64,000 bases of DNA. Origin: Bacteroidales bacterium UBA1794 (GTDB taxonomy: Bacteria; Bacteroidota; Bacteroidia; Bacteroidales; Bacteroidaceae). The position numbers and the translations under genes were made by a program. Below, piece by piece: positions 9,243 through 17,975 of the stretch (positions are counted from its first letter, which is position 1; each line of letters opens with the position of its first letter). The stretch is taken from NCBI GenBank assembly GCA_002315435.1, contig DCFW01000020.1, positions 1 through 64,000 of the forward strand. The letters are read 5' to 3'. A model generated the notes under the pieces. It searched no databases. It saw only the letters and a list, made by a program, of their open reading frames with translations, and was not told the origin of the DNA.

Positions 9243-10097
9243 ATGAAAATAAAATTCGGGGCTTCAATCCTTTCATGGATTCCCCCCAAATGGACAGCAG
9301 AAGGTGGCTTATATGCAATACAAAAGACAGCTGAAAAAGGTTTTGACCTTTTGGAAATATTGTTGCCTCCTTCGATGGATATCGATACAAAGACTGTGAA
9401 GAAGCAATTGAAAGAATACAATTTGGATGCAGTTTGTACACTAAATTTGCCGGCTGGTTGTCACATACCTTTCTATCCTAAAGCTGCTACTATGCTAATA
9501 AAATCGGCATTAGACAAAGCTGCTGAGATGGATGTTACATTCCTTGGTGGTGTATTACACAGTGGCATAGGCGTATTCAGCGGTCAACCGATAACGAAAA
9601 GTGAAAAGGATACGGTATGCGAAGTGTGGACGGATGTAGCGGCATATGCAAAGACATTAGGCATAACGATCGGCATTGAGGCTATCAACCGTTATGAAAG
9701 CTATGTATGCACGACTGCAGCAGACACGCTTGAGATGATTAAAGCAACCGGAGCAGACAACTTGGCTTTGCATCTAGATACATTTCACATGAACATTGAG
9801 GAAAACAATTTTTATGATCCGGTTATCGAAGCTGGAAGCAGATTAAGGCACATTCACATGACAGAAAGTAATCGCGGTATGTTGGGCGAAGGAAATGTAC
9901 ATTGGGATGATCTGTTTCGTGGATTGGCTGCCATTGACTTCACAGGCAATTTGGTGCTGGAGAATTTCACCTCAACGGTTCAAGGTATGGCGAGTGCTGT
10001 TTCTTTGTGGAGAGAATCGGCATATGATGCAGACGAACTGGCTACAGGTAGTTTGAAATTTATGAAAGAGAAAGCAACAGAATACAATCTGCTATAA
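9243..10097 (+). CDS. Ketose 3-epimerase, D-psicose/D-tagatose 3-epimerase-like
   Basis: This is a 284-residue TIM-barrel sugar epimerase. The metal-binding and catalytic set known from D-psicose 3-epimerase (Glu152, Asp185, His211, Glu246 in the Agrobacterium enzyme) appears here as E146, D179, H205 and E240. The spacing is identical with a constant offset of six. The surrounding motifs (EAINRYE, LDTFHMNIEE, IHMTESNRG, LVLENF) also fit. Such enzymes interconvert D-fructose with D-psicose, or D-tagatose with D-sorbose. Being next to a fructokinase, it probably turns psicose (allulose) or a related ketose into a kinase substrate. Which ketose is preferred cannot be read from sequence. Confidence 0.8.
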   Translation: MKIKFGASILSWIPPKWTAEGGLYAIQKTAEKGFDLLEILLPPSMDIDTKTVKKQLKEYNLDAVCTLNLPAGCHIPFYPKAATMLIKSALDKAAEMDVTFLGGVLHSGIGVFSGQPITKSEKDTVCEVWTDVAAYAKTLGITIGIEAINRYESYVCTTAADTLEMIKATGADNLALHLDTFHMNIEENNFYDPVIEAGSRLRHIHMTESNRGMLGEGNVHWDDLFRGLAAIDFTGNLVLENFTSTVQGMASAVSLWRESAYDADELATGSLKFMKEKATEYNLL

Positions 10098-10144
10098 AAT
10101 CTTTTCATTTTTAATATTTGTTTCTATTTTATTGGTATTTTTGT

Positions 10145-10185
10145 AAAGTAAATTGGGCTATGAATACTGCTCAATTTACTTTTTT
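10145..10185 (+). terminator. Predicted terminator of the ketohexose operon
   Basis: AAAGTAAATTG (10145-10155) pairs with CAATTTACTTT (10172-10182) and runs straight into a T tract, about 50 bp after the epimerase stop codon. Confidence 0.7.
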
Positions 10186-10197
10186 TCTTAAATTAAA

Positions 10198-10740
10198 ATG
10201 AATAGTTGCATGAATGAATTTACTTTACTGATATGCTTATTGCCCATCCTCTTCATCTTTCACGATTTCGAAGAGATTATCTTCTCAAGAGTCTGGTTGG
10301 ACCATCACAAAGAAGAGATCTGCCTGAAATTCCCCTTTATGAAGAAAGCACTGAATATGTTCGGGAATCTGAATACACCGGCATTTTCATTAGCTGTACT
10401 CGAAGAATTTATTATTATCAGCATATTCACAATTGTAGCATTAGTCTTTAACGAAACGGACTTATGGTATATATGCTTTCTCACATTTTCAATACATCTA
10501 TTAATGCATATCATCCAATCCATCGCAATCAAAGGGTATATACCCGCTGTGGTCACATCCGTTATATGTCTTCCCTACTCCATATACACTTTACTGCTGA
10601 TACATGAAAAAGGTATTTACAACCTCACAGAATCCATTATATACAGCCTTATCGGAATAATCTTTTTCGGTGCCAACCTTCTATTGATACATAGCATTGC
10701 AGGCAAATTATATAAATTACTGGCAAATAAGATGAAATAG
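10198..10740 (+). CDS. HXXEE-domain membrane protein
   Basis: This is a 180-residue inner-membrane protein with about five hydrophobic segments. Near the N-terminus it has the family's defining motif, His-x-x-Glu-Glu (FIFHDFEEIIF), and a second conserved polar patch at LLMHIIQSIAIKGYIPAV. The HXXEE family has no established function; the motif could bind a metal. It starts right after the ketohexose terminator and converges with the next gene, so it looks like its own unit. An in-frame ATG four codons in (10210) is an alternative start. Confidence 0.7.
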   Translation: MNSCMNEFTLLICLLPILFIFHDFEEIIFSRVWLDHHKEEICLKFPFMKKALNMFGNLNTPAFSLAVLEEFIIISIFTIVALVFNETDLWYICFLTFSIHLLMHIIQSIAIKGYIPAVVTSVICLPYSIYTLLLIHEKGIYNLTESIIYSLIGIIFFGANLLLIHSIAGKLYKLLANKMK

Positions 10741-10744
10741 TCCT

Positions 10745-12031
10745 TTATGCCTGCTCTACCCAAATCAGTTGTGATATATCATATCCTCTTCGTTCAGCAC
10801 ACTGCAAGAGATGTCGTTTTGCAGCATCAGGCAATTGCGGTGTACGGCTGAGTATCCATAAATATTTATTTGAACGGCTGCCGATGAGAGCGTAACTATA
10901 ATTTTCCTGATCAAGTTCCAATATGAAATAGTCTGCACTTATTCCGGGGAAAAATGATACTTTCAATTTACCGGGAGAATTCAATACAGCCATACCCATA
11001 GCTCGTTTCTCTTTACCTGAAGACGGGTCTACGCCTTTATTCTCTACTTTGATTGTCCCATCAAGCTCAAGAAAATATTGTGCTGTAACATGGGTCAGAT
11101 CCCGTTCAAAACGATGATCATAACGAGCAATTTCATACCATTTGCCTAGATAACGCTTCAGATCCACTTTGTCCACTGTAGTCCGATCGGGAGTGGCAAG
11201 AAACTGATCAATATTGGGTGACAAATAAGTGAAGTCTGATTTGATAAGACGCGTAGGAATCACACATTGTCCTTTCAACAAGAAGTCAGAAGCTTCTCCG
11301 AATTTATACTTAAGAATAAATTCGGGAATACCTACCTTCAGTAAGCATTTGTAGTGATGAGCAACTCGTTCGGCCAATTGATACTGTGTCAATTGCTGTG
11401 GGGCTACGAAATTAACGACGCCCGTAATTGAAGAGGTCTGCATCACATATTCCATGGCCCTGACAAGATCACGAATATCAATCCACGGGAACATCTGTTG
11501 CCCTGTACCGACAACCGTGGCAAATTTGAACTTCAAGGTACTGAACATTTTTGGGAAAGCTCCGCCATAAGGAGATAACACAATGCCCAAACGAGTAATG
11601 ACCAGACGTGTTTTGTTGCTGATTTTACCGGCTTCATCCTCCCAGTCTTTGCATAGATCAGACAGGAATCCATCTCCTTTTTGCATGGAATATTCATCGT
11701 AGAAACCTTTATTAGGATAATACCCCACTGCCGAAGCAGAGATAAAAACCTCAGGCTTTACGTGCAACGCATTGATAGCGTTGACCAAGTTGCAGGTAAC
11801 CTCAATTCTACTATTATACATTTCTCTCTTGTGCTCAAAGGTCCAAGTTTGATTAATATTAGCTCCTGCCAAATTGATCACAGCCTGACAACCCGATAGC
11901 GCATCGATTAGCTTCTCGCTGTCTTGAATAATAGTTCGGTTCAAAGAAACGATTTCATATCCCTTTTCTTGAAAATATGTAGACAAGCGCTTTCCTACAA
12001 ATCCACTTGCCCCACTTATGGCTATTCTCAT
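10745..12031 (-). CDS. TIGR01777-family epimerase/oxidoreductase fused to a Blc-type lipocalin
   Basis: Residues 1 to about 280 form a Rossmann-fold SDR of the TIGR01777/YfcH family: GASGFVGKRL nucleotide loop, INLAGANIN, SASAVGYYPNKG and a C-terminal FLLKGQCVIPTRL segment. Residues about 284-428 are a bacterial lipocalin of the Blc/apolipoprotein D type: DLKRYLGKWYEIARYDHRFER, then YFILELDQENYSYALIGS and YLWILSRTP. The two halves are normally separate proteins. No signal peptide is present, so the lipocalin half should be cytoplasmic here, unlike the membrane-anchored Blc. A role in carrying or reducing a lipid-like ligand is inference only. Confidence 0.85.
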   Translation of the reverse strand: MRIAISGASGFVGKRLSTYFQEKGYEIVSLNRTIIQDSEKLIDALSGCQAVINLAGANINQTWTFEHKREMYNSRIEVTCNLVNAINALHVKPEVFISASAVGYYPNKGFYDEYSMQKGDGFLSDLCKDWEDEAGKISNKTRLVITRLGIVLSPYGGAFPKMFSTLKFKFATVVGTGQQMFPWIDIRDLVRAMEYVMQTSSITGVVNFVAPQQLTQYQLAERVAHHYKCLLKVGIPEFILKYKFGEASDFLLKGQCVIPTRLIKSDFTYLSPNIDQFLATPDRTTVDKVDLKRYLGKWYEIARYDHRFERDLTHVTAQYFLELDGTIKVENKGVDPSSGKEKRAMGMAVLNSPGKLKVSFFPGISADYFILELDQENYSYALIGSRSNKYLWILSRTPQLPDAAKRHLLQCAERRGYDISQLIWVEQA

Positions 12032-12231
12032 ACTTTAAGTCATTGATTGTTTCTTTTTACTAAACAAAACTAATGCGTAAAAGGTTTACGATGACTGCTG
12101 TTATTTGCTGCACAATATTAAAAATGCTGTATTCTTTGAATTTTCAAGAACCAAAAAGACTCTTCTGCGTTATTTAGGTACAGTTCGAAAATGAATTGCA
12201 TTTTCAAAATGTTGAACCAAACTTTAAAATC

Positions 12232-13617
12232 ATGTCAAGTATAAAAACAGTAAATCCGACAACCAATAAGGTTGAGAAAGAGTTCGAGGAAATGAATGAT
12301 CAGCAAATTCAAAGTATAATCGCTGAAGCCGATAAGGCATTTCAAACATGGCGTAAAACGTCTTTCAAAAAAAGAGCAGAATTACTTCATAAAGTAGCAA
12401 CTATCATGCGCGAAAAGAAAGACCTATTGGGGAAGTTATGCTCCATAGAAATGGGCAAACTCCTGAGCGAAGGTATTGGCGAAGTACAATTATCTGCCGA
12501 CATCTTTGATTATTATGCAGACAACGGTGAGAAACTATTGGCAGACCAACCATTGGAAACTCCTACAGGCAAAGCTTTCTTAAGCTATCAGCCGATCGGG
12601 GTACTATTAAGTGTGCAACCATGGAATTTCCCGTTTTATCAAATAACCCGTTCGGCTGCTCCCAATATAATGGCCGGCAATACGGTTGTCTTGAAACATG
12701 CTTCAAACGTGCCTCAAGCTGCTGAAATTATGGAAAAAATATTTGCTGAAGCAGGAGCACCAAAGGGTGTATATACGAACTTATTTGTTCCCGGTTCAAA
12801 AGTTTCACAAATACTCGCCGATCCTCGCATCAAAGGAGCTTCATTGACTGGTAGTGAAGCAGCAGGATCAAGCTTTGCCTCTATGGCAGGCAAGCATATA
12901 AAGAAATCGACTCTTGAATTGGGCGGTAGCGATCCATTCATCGTAATGCCTGATGCAGATATTGATAAAGCTGTGAAAACTGCGGCTGAAGGACGTCTAT
13001 GGAATGCAGGACAAGTATGTGTATCGCCCAAGCGCATCATCGTGGTTGGGGACGCAGCCAATGAATTTATTGCTAAGGCAACAGCTCTGTTTGAAAGAGT
13101 GGTAGTGGGTGATCCTTTGGATCCGGCTACACAATTAGCTCCGTTGAGCAGTGAAAAAGCAGTGGCTGATGTAATCAAACAGGTAGAGAAAGCTGTTAGT
13201 CAAGGTGCTGATTTAATATTGGGAGGTAAGCGTATAGATCGTCCAGGAGCATTTATGGAACCCACGATCCTTACAAACGTAAAAAAGTATATGGATGCAT
13301 TCAGTGAAGAAATCTTCGGTCCGGTTCTTGTCATCTATGCAGTGAAGGATGTAGATGAAGCTGTAGAACTTGCCAACGGCACAGACTTCGGTTTGGGTGG
13401 AACTGTATTCGGTACAAATGTAGATAAGGCTGTAGAGGTAGCTCGCAGAATAGATACCGGCATGGTCTATATCAATCATGTCACAGGCATTGCACCTGAA
13501 CTTCCCTTTGGCGGAACAAAAAACTCAGGCTATGGTCGTGAACAGTCGCCCGCAGGTATTTATGAATTTGTAAACGCAAAGCTGATAAGGGTAACTACAC
13601 CTGATGCAGCCTATTAA
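12232..13617 (+). CDS. gabD: NAD(P)-dependent succinate-semialdehyde dehydrogenase
   Basis: This is a 461-residue aldehyde dehydrogenase from the ATG at 12232; an in-frame TTG at 12196 would add 12 unlikely residues. The cofactor loop (SLTGSEAAGS), the general-base Glu in LELGGSDP (E229) and the nucleophile Cys in NAGQVCVSPK (C263) are all present. The closest family is the short GabD/Sad type that oxidises succinate semialdehyde to succinate. A C-terminal FGGTKNSGYGRE motif is also conserved. It appears to be a single-gene unit ending in a strong terminator at 13637-13671. Other small aldehydes could be substrates. Confidence 0.85.
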   Translation: MSSIKTVNPTTNKVEKEFEEMNDQQIQSIIAEADKAFQTWRKTSFKKRAELLHKVATIMREKKDLLGKLCSIEMGKLLSEGIGEVQLSADIFDYYADNGEKLLADQPLETPTGKAFLSYQPIGVLLSVQPWNFPFYQITRSAAPNIMAGNTVVLKHASNVPQAAEIMEKIFAEAGAPKGVYTNLFVPGSKVSQILADPRIKGASLTGSEAAGSSFASMAGKHIKKSTLELGGSDPFIVMPDADIDKAVKTAAEGRLWNAGQVCVSPKRIIVVGDAANEFIAKATALFERVVVGDPLDPATQLAPLSSEKAVADVIKQVEKAVSQGADLILGGKRIDRPGAFMEPTILTNVKKYMDAFSEEIFGPVLVIYAVKDVDEAVELANGTDFGLGGTVFGTNVDKAVEVARRIDTGMVYINHVTGIAPELPFGGTKNSGYGREQSPAGIYEFVNAKLIRVTTPDAAY

Positions 13618-13636
13618 TTAAATATTTCAGACAAGC

Positions 13637-13671
13637 AAAAGCCACGCTCACCACTTCCGAGCGTGGCTTTT
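13637..13671. terminator. Strong bidirectional terminator
   Basis: AAAAGCCACGCTC (13637-13649) pairs perfectly with GAGCGTGGCTTTT (13659-13671) around a 9-nt loop. A and T runs on its two sides let it serve both the dehydrogenase and the convergent acetyltransferase. Confidence 0.85.
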
Positions 13672-13679
13672 CTATTTTA

Positions 13680-14132
13680 TTAAAGTACTTTCTGCATGCA
13701 CAATGAGCCATCCATCTCTTTATACGGTCCGTAGTTGGGTATAACCTCGAATCCCAAGTTCAAATACATCTTATGCGCACTTTCCAGCAACTTCGAAGTT
13801 TCAAGTATGAGCGATTCATAACCCTGCTCATGCGCTTCATCTTCCAAACAATTCATTAAAGAAGTGGAAATGCCTTTCCTTCGATACTCAGGCAAGACAA
13901 ATACCCTTTTTACTTCAGCCGTAAGATCGTCATAACGTTTAAATGACGCACATCCCACAGGTACATCTTCATCATAAGCAACAAAAGCATCATGTATATG
14001 GTCTAATAGATTATACGCCACATATTGTTGCTGGTTCTTTTGTCCGCCGATCTCTACCAGAATATTATCCAAAGAATGACACAAGGATACAAAATCTTCA
14101 TTCTCGCCATTCGTATATTTTATTGTAATCAT
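13680..14132 (-). CDS. GNAT-family N-acetyltransferase
   Basis: This 150-residue single-domain protein has the GNAT acetyl-CoA pyrophosphate loop in VLPEYRRKGISTSLM (R/Q-x-x-G-x-G/A type), preceded by the beta-4 strand AEVKRVFV. A C-terminal YLNLGFEVIPNYGPY pattern is typical of the PhnO/YitI-like subgroup. The substrate is unknown. It stands alone, convergent with gabD. Confidence 0.8.
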   Translation of the reverse strand: MITIKYTNGENEDFVSLCHSLDNILVEIGGQKNQQQYVAYNLLDHIHDAFVAYDEDVPVGCASFKRYDDLTAEVKRVFVLPEYRRKGISTSLMNCLEDEAHEQGYESLILETSKLLESAHKMYLNLGFEVIPNYGPYKEMDGSLCMQKVL

Positions 14133-14306
14133 TTATTTTCTTTTTTTATTCGCTGCAAATGTATGAAATGCTTTTCTATTCATAATATCTCTCATAAATA
14201 GAAAAACAAAATAAAAACATTAATCTATTTCTTTAACAATAAATCTGCCGATCTTGCGTTCAAATTAATATAGGTATTACTATCGTGTAACTAAAAAGAT
14301 TGCATT

Positions 14307-14954
14307 ATGAAAAAGATTTTTGGACCTGATCCAAACGCTATTTATCCGAATGAGGACATTAAGCAGATTTGCTTTATTAAGAATGTGATTAAGAATCCTA
14401 ATATCATTGTAGGAGATTATACGTATTATGATGATATAGACGGACCGGAGAATTTTGAAGATCATGTTACTCATTTATACCCGTTTATCGGCGACAAACT
14501 GATTATCGGCAAGTTCTGTGCAATAGCCCGTGGCATTGAGTTTGTGATGAATGGTGCCAATCACAGAATGAATTCTGTATCCACTTACCCGTTCCACATT
14601 ATGGGAGGCGGTTGGGAAGATTTTACCCCTAAGCTGAGCGAGCTTCCCCTAAAGGGCGATACAGTGGTCGACAACGATGTATGGTTCGGACAAAACGTGA
14701 CAGTGATGCCGGGTGTGCACATTGGTGACGGAGCCATCATTGCAGCAAACTCCGTAGTGACGAAAGATGTACTTCCCTATCATATCGTAGGAGGTAACCC
14801 TGCTAAAATTATCAGAAAGCGTTTTGATGATGAATTGATCGAAAACTTATTGGAGCTTCAATGGTGGAATTTGGATCCTAAAACCCTCTTTGATAACATG
14901 AAAGCACTTTGTCGTAGTGATTTAGGAAGAGTAATGAGAATAAATCGAATGTAA
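14307..14954 (+). CDS. Vat/CatB-type xenobiotic O-acetyltransferase
   Basis: This 215-residue left-handed beta-helix (hexapeptide repeat) acetyltransferase resembles streptogramin A acetyltransferases. The N-terminal IVGDYTYYDD, the loop with the catalytic His (NGANHRMNSVSTYPF) and the repeats IGDGAIIAANSVVTKDVLPYHIVGGNPAKII are all characteristic. Family members O-acetylate streptogramin A or related hydroxylated xenobiotics. Chromosomal homologues are common and not all give resistance, so I do not assign a vat symbol. It is followed by a VOC protein, a HAD phosphatase and a GNAT on the same strand. Confidence 0.8.
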   Translation: MKKIFGPDPNAIYPNEDIKQICFIKNVIKNPNIIVGDYTYYDDIDGPENFEDHVTHLYPFIGDKLIIGKFCAIARGIEFVMNGANHRMNSVSTYPFHIMGGGWEDFTPKLSELPLKGDTVVDNDVWFGQNVTVMPGVHIGDGAIIAANSVVTKDVLPYHIVGGNPAKIIRKRFDDELIENLLELQWWNLDPKTLFDNMKALCRSDLGRVMRINRM

Positions 14955-14978
14955 AGTGATCACCAAAAGTTTTAGATT

Positions 14979-15449
14979 ATGAAATATATATCCACATTAT
15001 TAGCAGTAAAAGATATTAAAAAATCAAGACAATTTTATGAAGAAATTTTTCATGAAGAGGTGAAGTTTGATTTTGGTCGTAATATTGTATTTAAAAGCGG
15101 AATATGTCTTCAACAGGACTTTGCCTTGTTGGCAGACATATCTCCTGAGAGTATCGTGGAGCGATCACATAATATGGAGCTTTACTATGAAGCGAGTGAT
15201 TTTGAAAATGAATTAAATAGATTAGCTGAATATCAGTATATTAAATATGTTCACCCACTCAAAATACATGCATGGAAGCAACAAGTAATCAGGATATATG
15301 ACCCGGATTACCATATAATTGAGATCGGAGAAGCCATGGAAAGTGTTGCTAAAAGATATTTACAAAAAGGGTATTCAATAGAAGAAACAGCAAAAATCAT
15401 TCAACATCCTATAGCTTTCGTAAAAAGTGTTGAATTGGGAAAGAAATAA
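14979..15449 (+). CDS. VOC-superfamily (glyoxalase/bleomycin-resistance-like) protein
   Basis: Residues 1 to about 118 form a glyoxalase-fold domain (STLLAVKDIKKSRQFYEEIF, then YDPDYHIIEIGE with the C-terminal metal-site Glu). After it comes a helix-turn-like tail (YLQKGYSIEETAKIIQHPIAFVKSV), seen in many small VOC proteins of gut bacteria. Substrate and reaction are unknown. It follows the acetyltransferase by 24 bp and may be cotranscribed. Confidence 0.75.
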   Translation: MKYISTLLAVKDIKKSRQFYEEIFHEEVKFDFGRNIVFKSGICLQQDFALLADISPESIVERSHNMELYYEASDFENELNRLAEYQYIKYVHPLKIHAWKQQVIRIYDPDYHIIEIGEAMESVAKRYLQKGYSIEETAKIIQHPIAFVKSVELGKK

Positions 15450-15461
15450 TTACTACTTTTG
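15430..15461 (+). promoter_or_regulatory. Predicted Bacteroides promoter for the HAD gene
   Basis: TACTTTTG (15454-15461) is an exact TAnnTTTG -7 element with a TTG 21 bp upstream (15430-15432). It overlaps the 3' end of the VOC gene and lies 20 bp before the HAD start. Confidence 0.5.
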
Positions 15462-15481
15462 TAGTCATAAAATTTTATGAC

Positions 15482-16129
15482 ATGGCTATAAGAACAATTA
15501 TTTTGGATTTCGACGGAACAATCGCCGATACAAGAAAAAGTATTATCCTCTCTATTCAATCTTCACTCGCAGAAGCTGAAATGCAACCGGCAGACGAAGA
15601 GCAGATAAAGGCTTATATAGGTTTGCCTTTAAAAGATATTCTTAAAAAGATTGCCGATATTCCTGATGATGCCACTATGGAGAAGTTGGTGGCAATATAC
15701 AGAAAGCGATATAATGAAATAGCGGAGAACTGTGTAAAGCTATTCCCGAACGTAATGCGCGTATTGGATGAGCTCTACCAAAAGGGCATCACCATCACTG
15801 TAGCGTCAAGCAAAGGACGTGGAGCCTTACTGCTTTTACTTGACAAACTAGGCGTAAGAGACTACATGACGCTCATCTTGGGCGAGCAAGATATCCATCA
15901 CAAGAAACCGGCTCCGGATATGGCTCTTTTAATCATGGAAGAAACAAACTCCAAACCTGATGAGACACTGGTTATCGGCGACACCATTTATGACATAGCC
16001 ATGGGACATGGTGCGCATTGCCTTACTTGCGGTGTGAAATACGGATACAACTCCACAGCACAATTAAAAAGCGAGCAACCTGATTATCTCATTGATAACT
16101 TCTCAGAACTTCTTGAAATTGTAAATTAA
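15482..16129 (+). CDS. HAD-superfamily hydrolase, phosphoglycolate-phosphatase-like
   Basis: This 215-residue protein has the HAD motifs in order: DFDGTIADT (nucleophile Asp and acid/base Asp), the S/T motif in VASSKGRG, Lys in HHKKPAPD and VIGDTIYDIAMG (motif IV). The helical cap between motifs I and II (C1 type) is that of the Gph/PGMB group. It should hydrolyse a small phosphomonoester in the cytoplasm, with the substrate unknown. The next gene starts 6 bp after its stop, so the two are probably cotranscribed. Confidence 0.85.
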   Translation: MAIRTIILDFDGTIADTRKSIILSIQSSLAEAEMQPADEEQIKAYIGLPLKDILKKIADIPDDATMEKLVAIYRKRYNEIAENCVKLFPNVMRVLDELYQKGITITVASSKGRGALLLLLDKLGVRDYMTLILGEQDIHHKKPAPDMALLIMEETNSKPDETLVIGDTIYDIAMGHGAHCLTCGVKYGYNSTAQLKSEQPDYLIDNFSELLEIVN

Positions 16130-16135
16130 GAAACA

Positions 16136-16669
16136 ATGATCATTGTCAAGCACGAGGAATTCCTTTTACGTACGTTTGAAGAAGCAGATGCTACTGCAAT
16201 GGCAAACTTGTTGAATAACAAGAAGATATGGGACAATTGCAGAGACGGACTCCCCTATCCCTACTCCTATGATGACGGATTGGCATTCATTCGTAAAATA
16301 AACAGCAAAGATGAAATTCAGGAATTATGTATTGCTATTGACGGCAATCCGGCTGGAAATATAGGTATCGTTCCCGGAACCGATGTAGAAAGATTCAATG
16401 CGGAGATCGGTTATTATCTGGGCGAACCCTATTGGAACAAAGGATTAATGACAAAAGTATTGGCTGCTGCCATAAGATACTACTTTTCCAATACAAGAAT
16501 TATCAGACTGCACGCTTGCGTATACGAATACAATAAACCATCCATGCATGTACTTGAAAAGAACGGTTTCACTAAAATGGGAATAGCCCGAAAGGCAATC
16601 TTCAAGAACGGCAAATTCTGGGATGCACACATCTATGAATTGCTTAAAGAAGATGCTCTCAAAAGATAA
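16136..16669 (+). CDS. RimJ/RimL-type GNAT acetyltransferase
   Basis: This 177-residue acetyltransferase belongs to the Acetyltransf_3 group: LRTFEEADATAMANLLNNKKIWDN at the N-terminus, EIGYYLGEPYWNKGLMTKVL (acetyl-CoA loop) and the AcCoA-binding tail NKPSMHVLEKNGFTKMGIARKA. The family acetylates protein N-termini or small amines such as spermidine or aminoglycosides, but the substrate here is not evident. It probably shares a transcript with the HAD gene and ends in the hairpin at 16690-16724. Confidence 0.8.
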   Translation: MIIVKHEEFLLRTFEEADATAMANLLNNKKIWDNCRDGLPYPYSYDDGLAFIRKINSKDEIQELCIAIDGNPAGNIGIVPGTDVERFNAEIGYYLGEPYWNKGLMTKVLAAAIRYYFSNTRIIRLHACVYEYNKPSMHVLEKNGFTKMGIARKAIFKNGKFWDAHIYELLKEDALKR

Positions 16670-16689
16670 AGTTCATCTATTAAATAATT

Positions 16690-16724
16690 GAAGGCTGTAT
16701 TGACTAAATACCAATACAGCCTTC
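16690..16724. terminator. Predicted terminator between convergent genes
   Basis: GAAGGCTGTATTG (16690-16702) pairs perfectly with CAATACAGCCTTC (16712-16724) around a 9-nt loop. T-rich sequence on the downstream side is short. Confidence 0.7.
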
Positions 16725-16753
16725 ATTATATCTCCCAGCGAAATCGAAAAACG

Positions 16754-17038
16754 TTATTTCTTCCAACGTTTCAATGTAGGGAAATAAGCATTCATAGTTG
16801 CAACAGCTACTTCTCTGCTTAACTTCTCATCATCATCATCATCCAAATCTTCATTGAATTGCTCAAGCATATCTGCACAATGTTGAATCATGTCATCCAT
16901 TGTGAAGTCGTTTGTGAAGTGACCGTCTTTATAGCAGAATCCGCAGTAATCAGTGTTTACCGTTTGATCGGCATTCGTTCCGTTACCCGAAAAATCATCC
17001 ATGGGCATCCCGCAACTTTGACAAATTTTCTTTTTCAT
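16754..17038 (-). CDS. Small zinc-ribbon domain protein
   Basis: This is a 94-residue protein when started at the ATG at 17038, where the zinc motif begins (CQSCGMPM, then YCGFCYKDGHF: two Cys pairs). The longer frame to 17125 adds a low-complexity hydrophobic leader that is probably untranslated. The fold is the putative zinc-ribbon family found in many gut bacteria. An acidic run (DLDDDDDE) precedes a C-terminal YFPTLKRW. The function is unknown. Confidence 0.75.
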   Translation of the reverse strand: MKKKICQSCGMPMDDFSGNGTNADQTVNTDYCGFCYKDGHFTNDFTMDDMIQHCADMLEQFNEDLDDDDDEKLSREVAVATMNAYFPTLKRWKK

Positions 17039-17121
17039 AATATTTCCTTTTTTGTTTACGACAAAGATATTTATATAAATAATAAAAAAAGTTATCCAAA
17101 CTTGCTTTTTTTTGTTCAATA

Positions 17122-17748
17122 TCACTTATTTGATTTAAAGAGACTACGATTTTTATTCGCAGTTGAGTGAGCAGGAGCCCCATCGCTAGATAAGCTTTTC
17201 AAGTTTTCATATTGTTCATGCTCCTCTTCACTAAAAAGTACAAAATAATCTTCATGATAGATATAATTACATAGTACCTTATCATTTTCAAATACCTTTT
17301 TCCGAGAAAATATCCACAAATGAACCAGCTCAACTCGAGTATCATCCGGTATATACACAATTAAATTCTTAATAATGCTGTTAACCATCGGATCCACTTT
17401 GCCGTTCAGCAGTTTGATAATATAATCTCTGTCATTCATTAATCTAGTCGCATCTACATCCTGAGTGGAATGAATTAATATATAATAGAGGGCCATTTCC
17501 TGCTCTAAAGGAGACATTTTATCCTTTTCATCCTCCCAAAAATCGTAGAAATGGTCATATACAACGGTACCAATGTACCGTTGTAAAGTATCATCAGCTT
17601 TAACCATAATTGATTCAAGAGAAACCTTTTTCTCGCCCTTTTTGGCAAGATAACTTTTAAACTTGTCAAAAATTACCATATTGAGAGCAGGTTCCATAAT
17701 TACTTTAAACGGAAATTCTTCGACCAGTTTGAGATTTCCTAGTTTCAT
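17122..17748 (-). CDS. Uncharacterised protein, paralogue of the protein at 22740-23606
   Basis: I do not recognise this 208-residue protein as a named family. It shares a core with the 288-residue protein at 22740: FWE, then ILIHSTQDV (ILIHATQNV there), IVYIPDD (VIYIPED) and W-x-x-SRKKVFEN. It lacks the paralogue's C-terminal third. No signal peptide or membrane segment is evident. It flanks the XRE regulator and the Thoeris pair on one side, with the paralogue beyond them next to the VirE-N gene. A mobile-element or regulatory link is possible but unproven. Confidence 0.6.
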   Translation of the reverse strand: MKLGNLKLVEEFPFKVIMEPALNMVIFDKFKSYLAKKGEKKVSLESIMVKADDTLQRYIGTVVYDHFYDFWEDEKDKMSPLEQEMALYYILIHSTQDVDATRLMNDRDYIIKLLNGKVDPMVNSIIKNLIVYIPDDTRVELVHLWIFSRKKVFENDKVLCNYIYHEDYFVLFSEEEHEQYENLKSLSSDGAPAHSTANKNRSLFKSNK

Positions 17749-17975
17749 TTTTAATATTTTTTAAAATTCAGCGCACAAAAGTAATATAAATAATTGGCAT
17801 ATGCAAGCCATGTGCATTAATCACATGCATAACTTATGTTAGCGTAAGAAGAAATTATTAAAACCAAGAACGATATACATCATCTTTTATAAATAACCAA
17901 GATGAGCAAAATTACTATAGCAAATATTTGCACATGTAAACACTATTTACTTCTTTTGCCATAAATAAAGAGTAT

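Noticed and set aside
8803..9441. 212-codon open frame on the minus strand
   Set aside because: It overlaps the end of the LamB-type porin and the start of the epimerase on the other strand, both with clear families; the translation has no coding character.
12714..13178. 154-codon minus-strand frame
   Set aside because: Antisense to gabD, and rich in Ala/Thr/Ser as expected of a shadow frame.
14307..14954. Proven streptogramin resistance gene
   Set aside because: Family motifs support a Vat/CatB-type enzyme, but chromosomal homologues often have other substrates, so no resistance is claimed.
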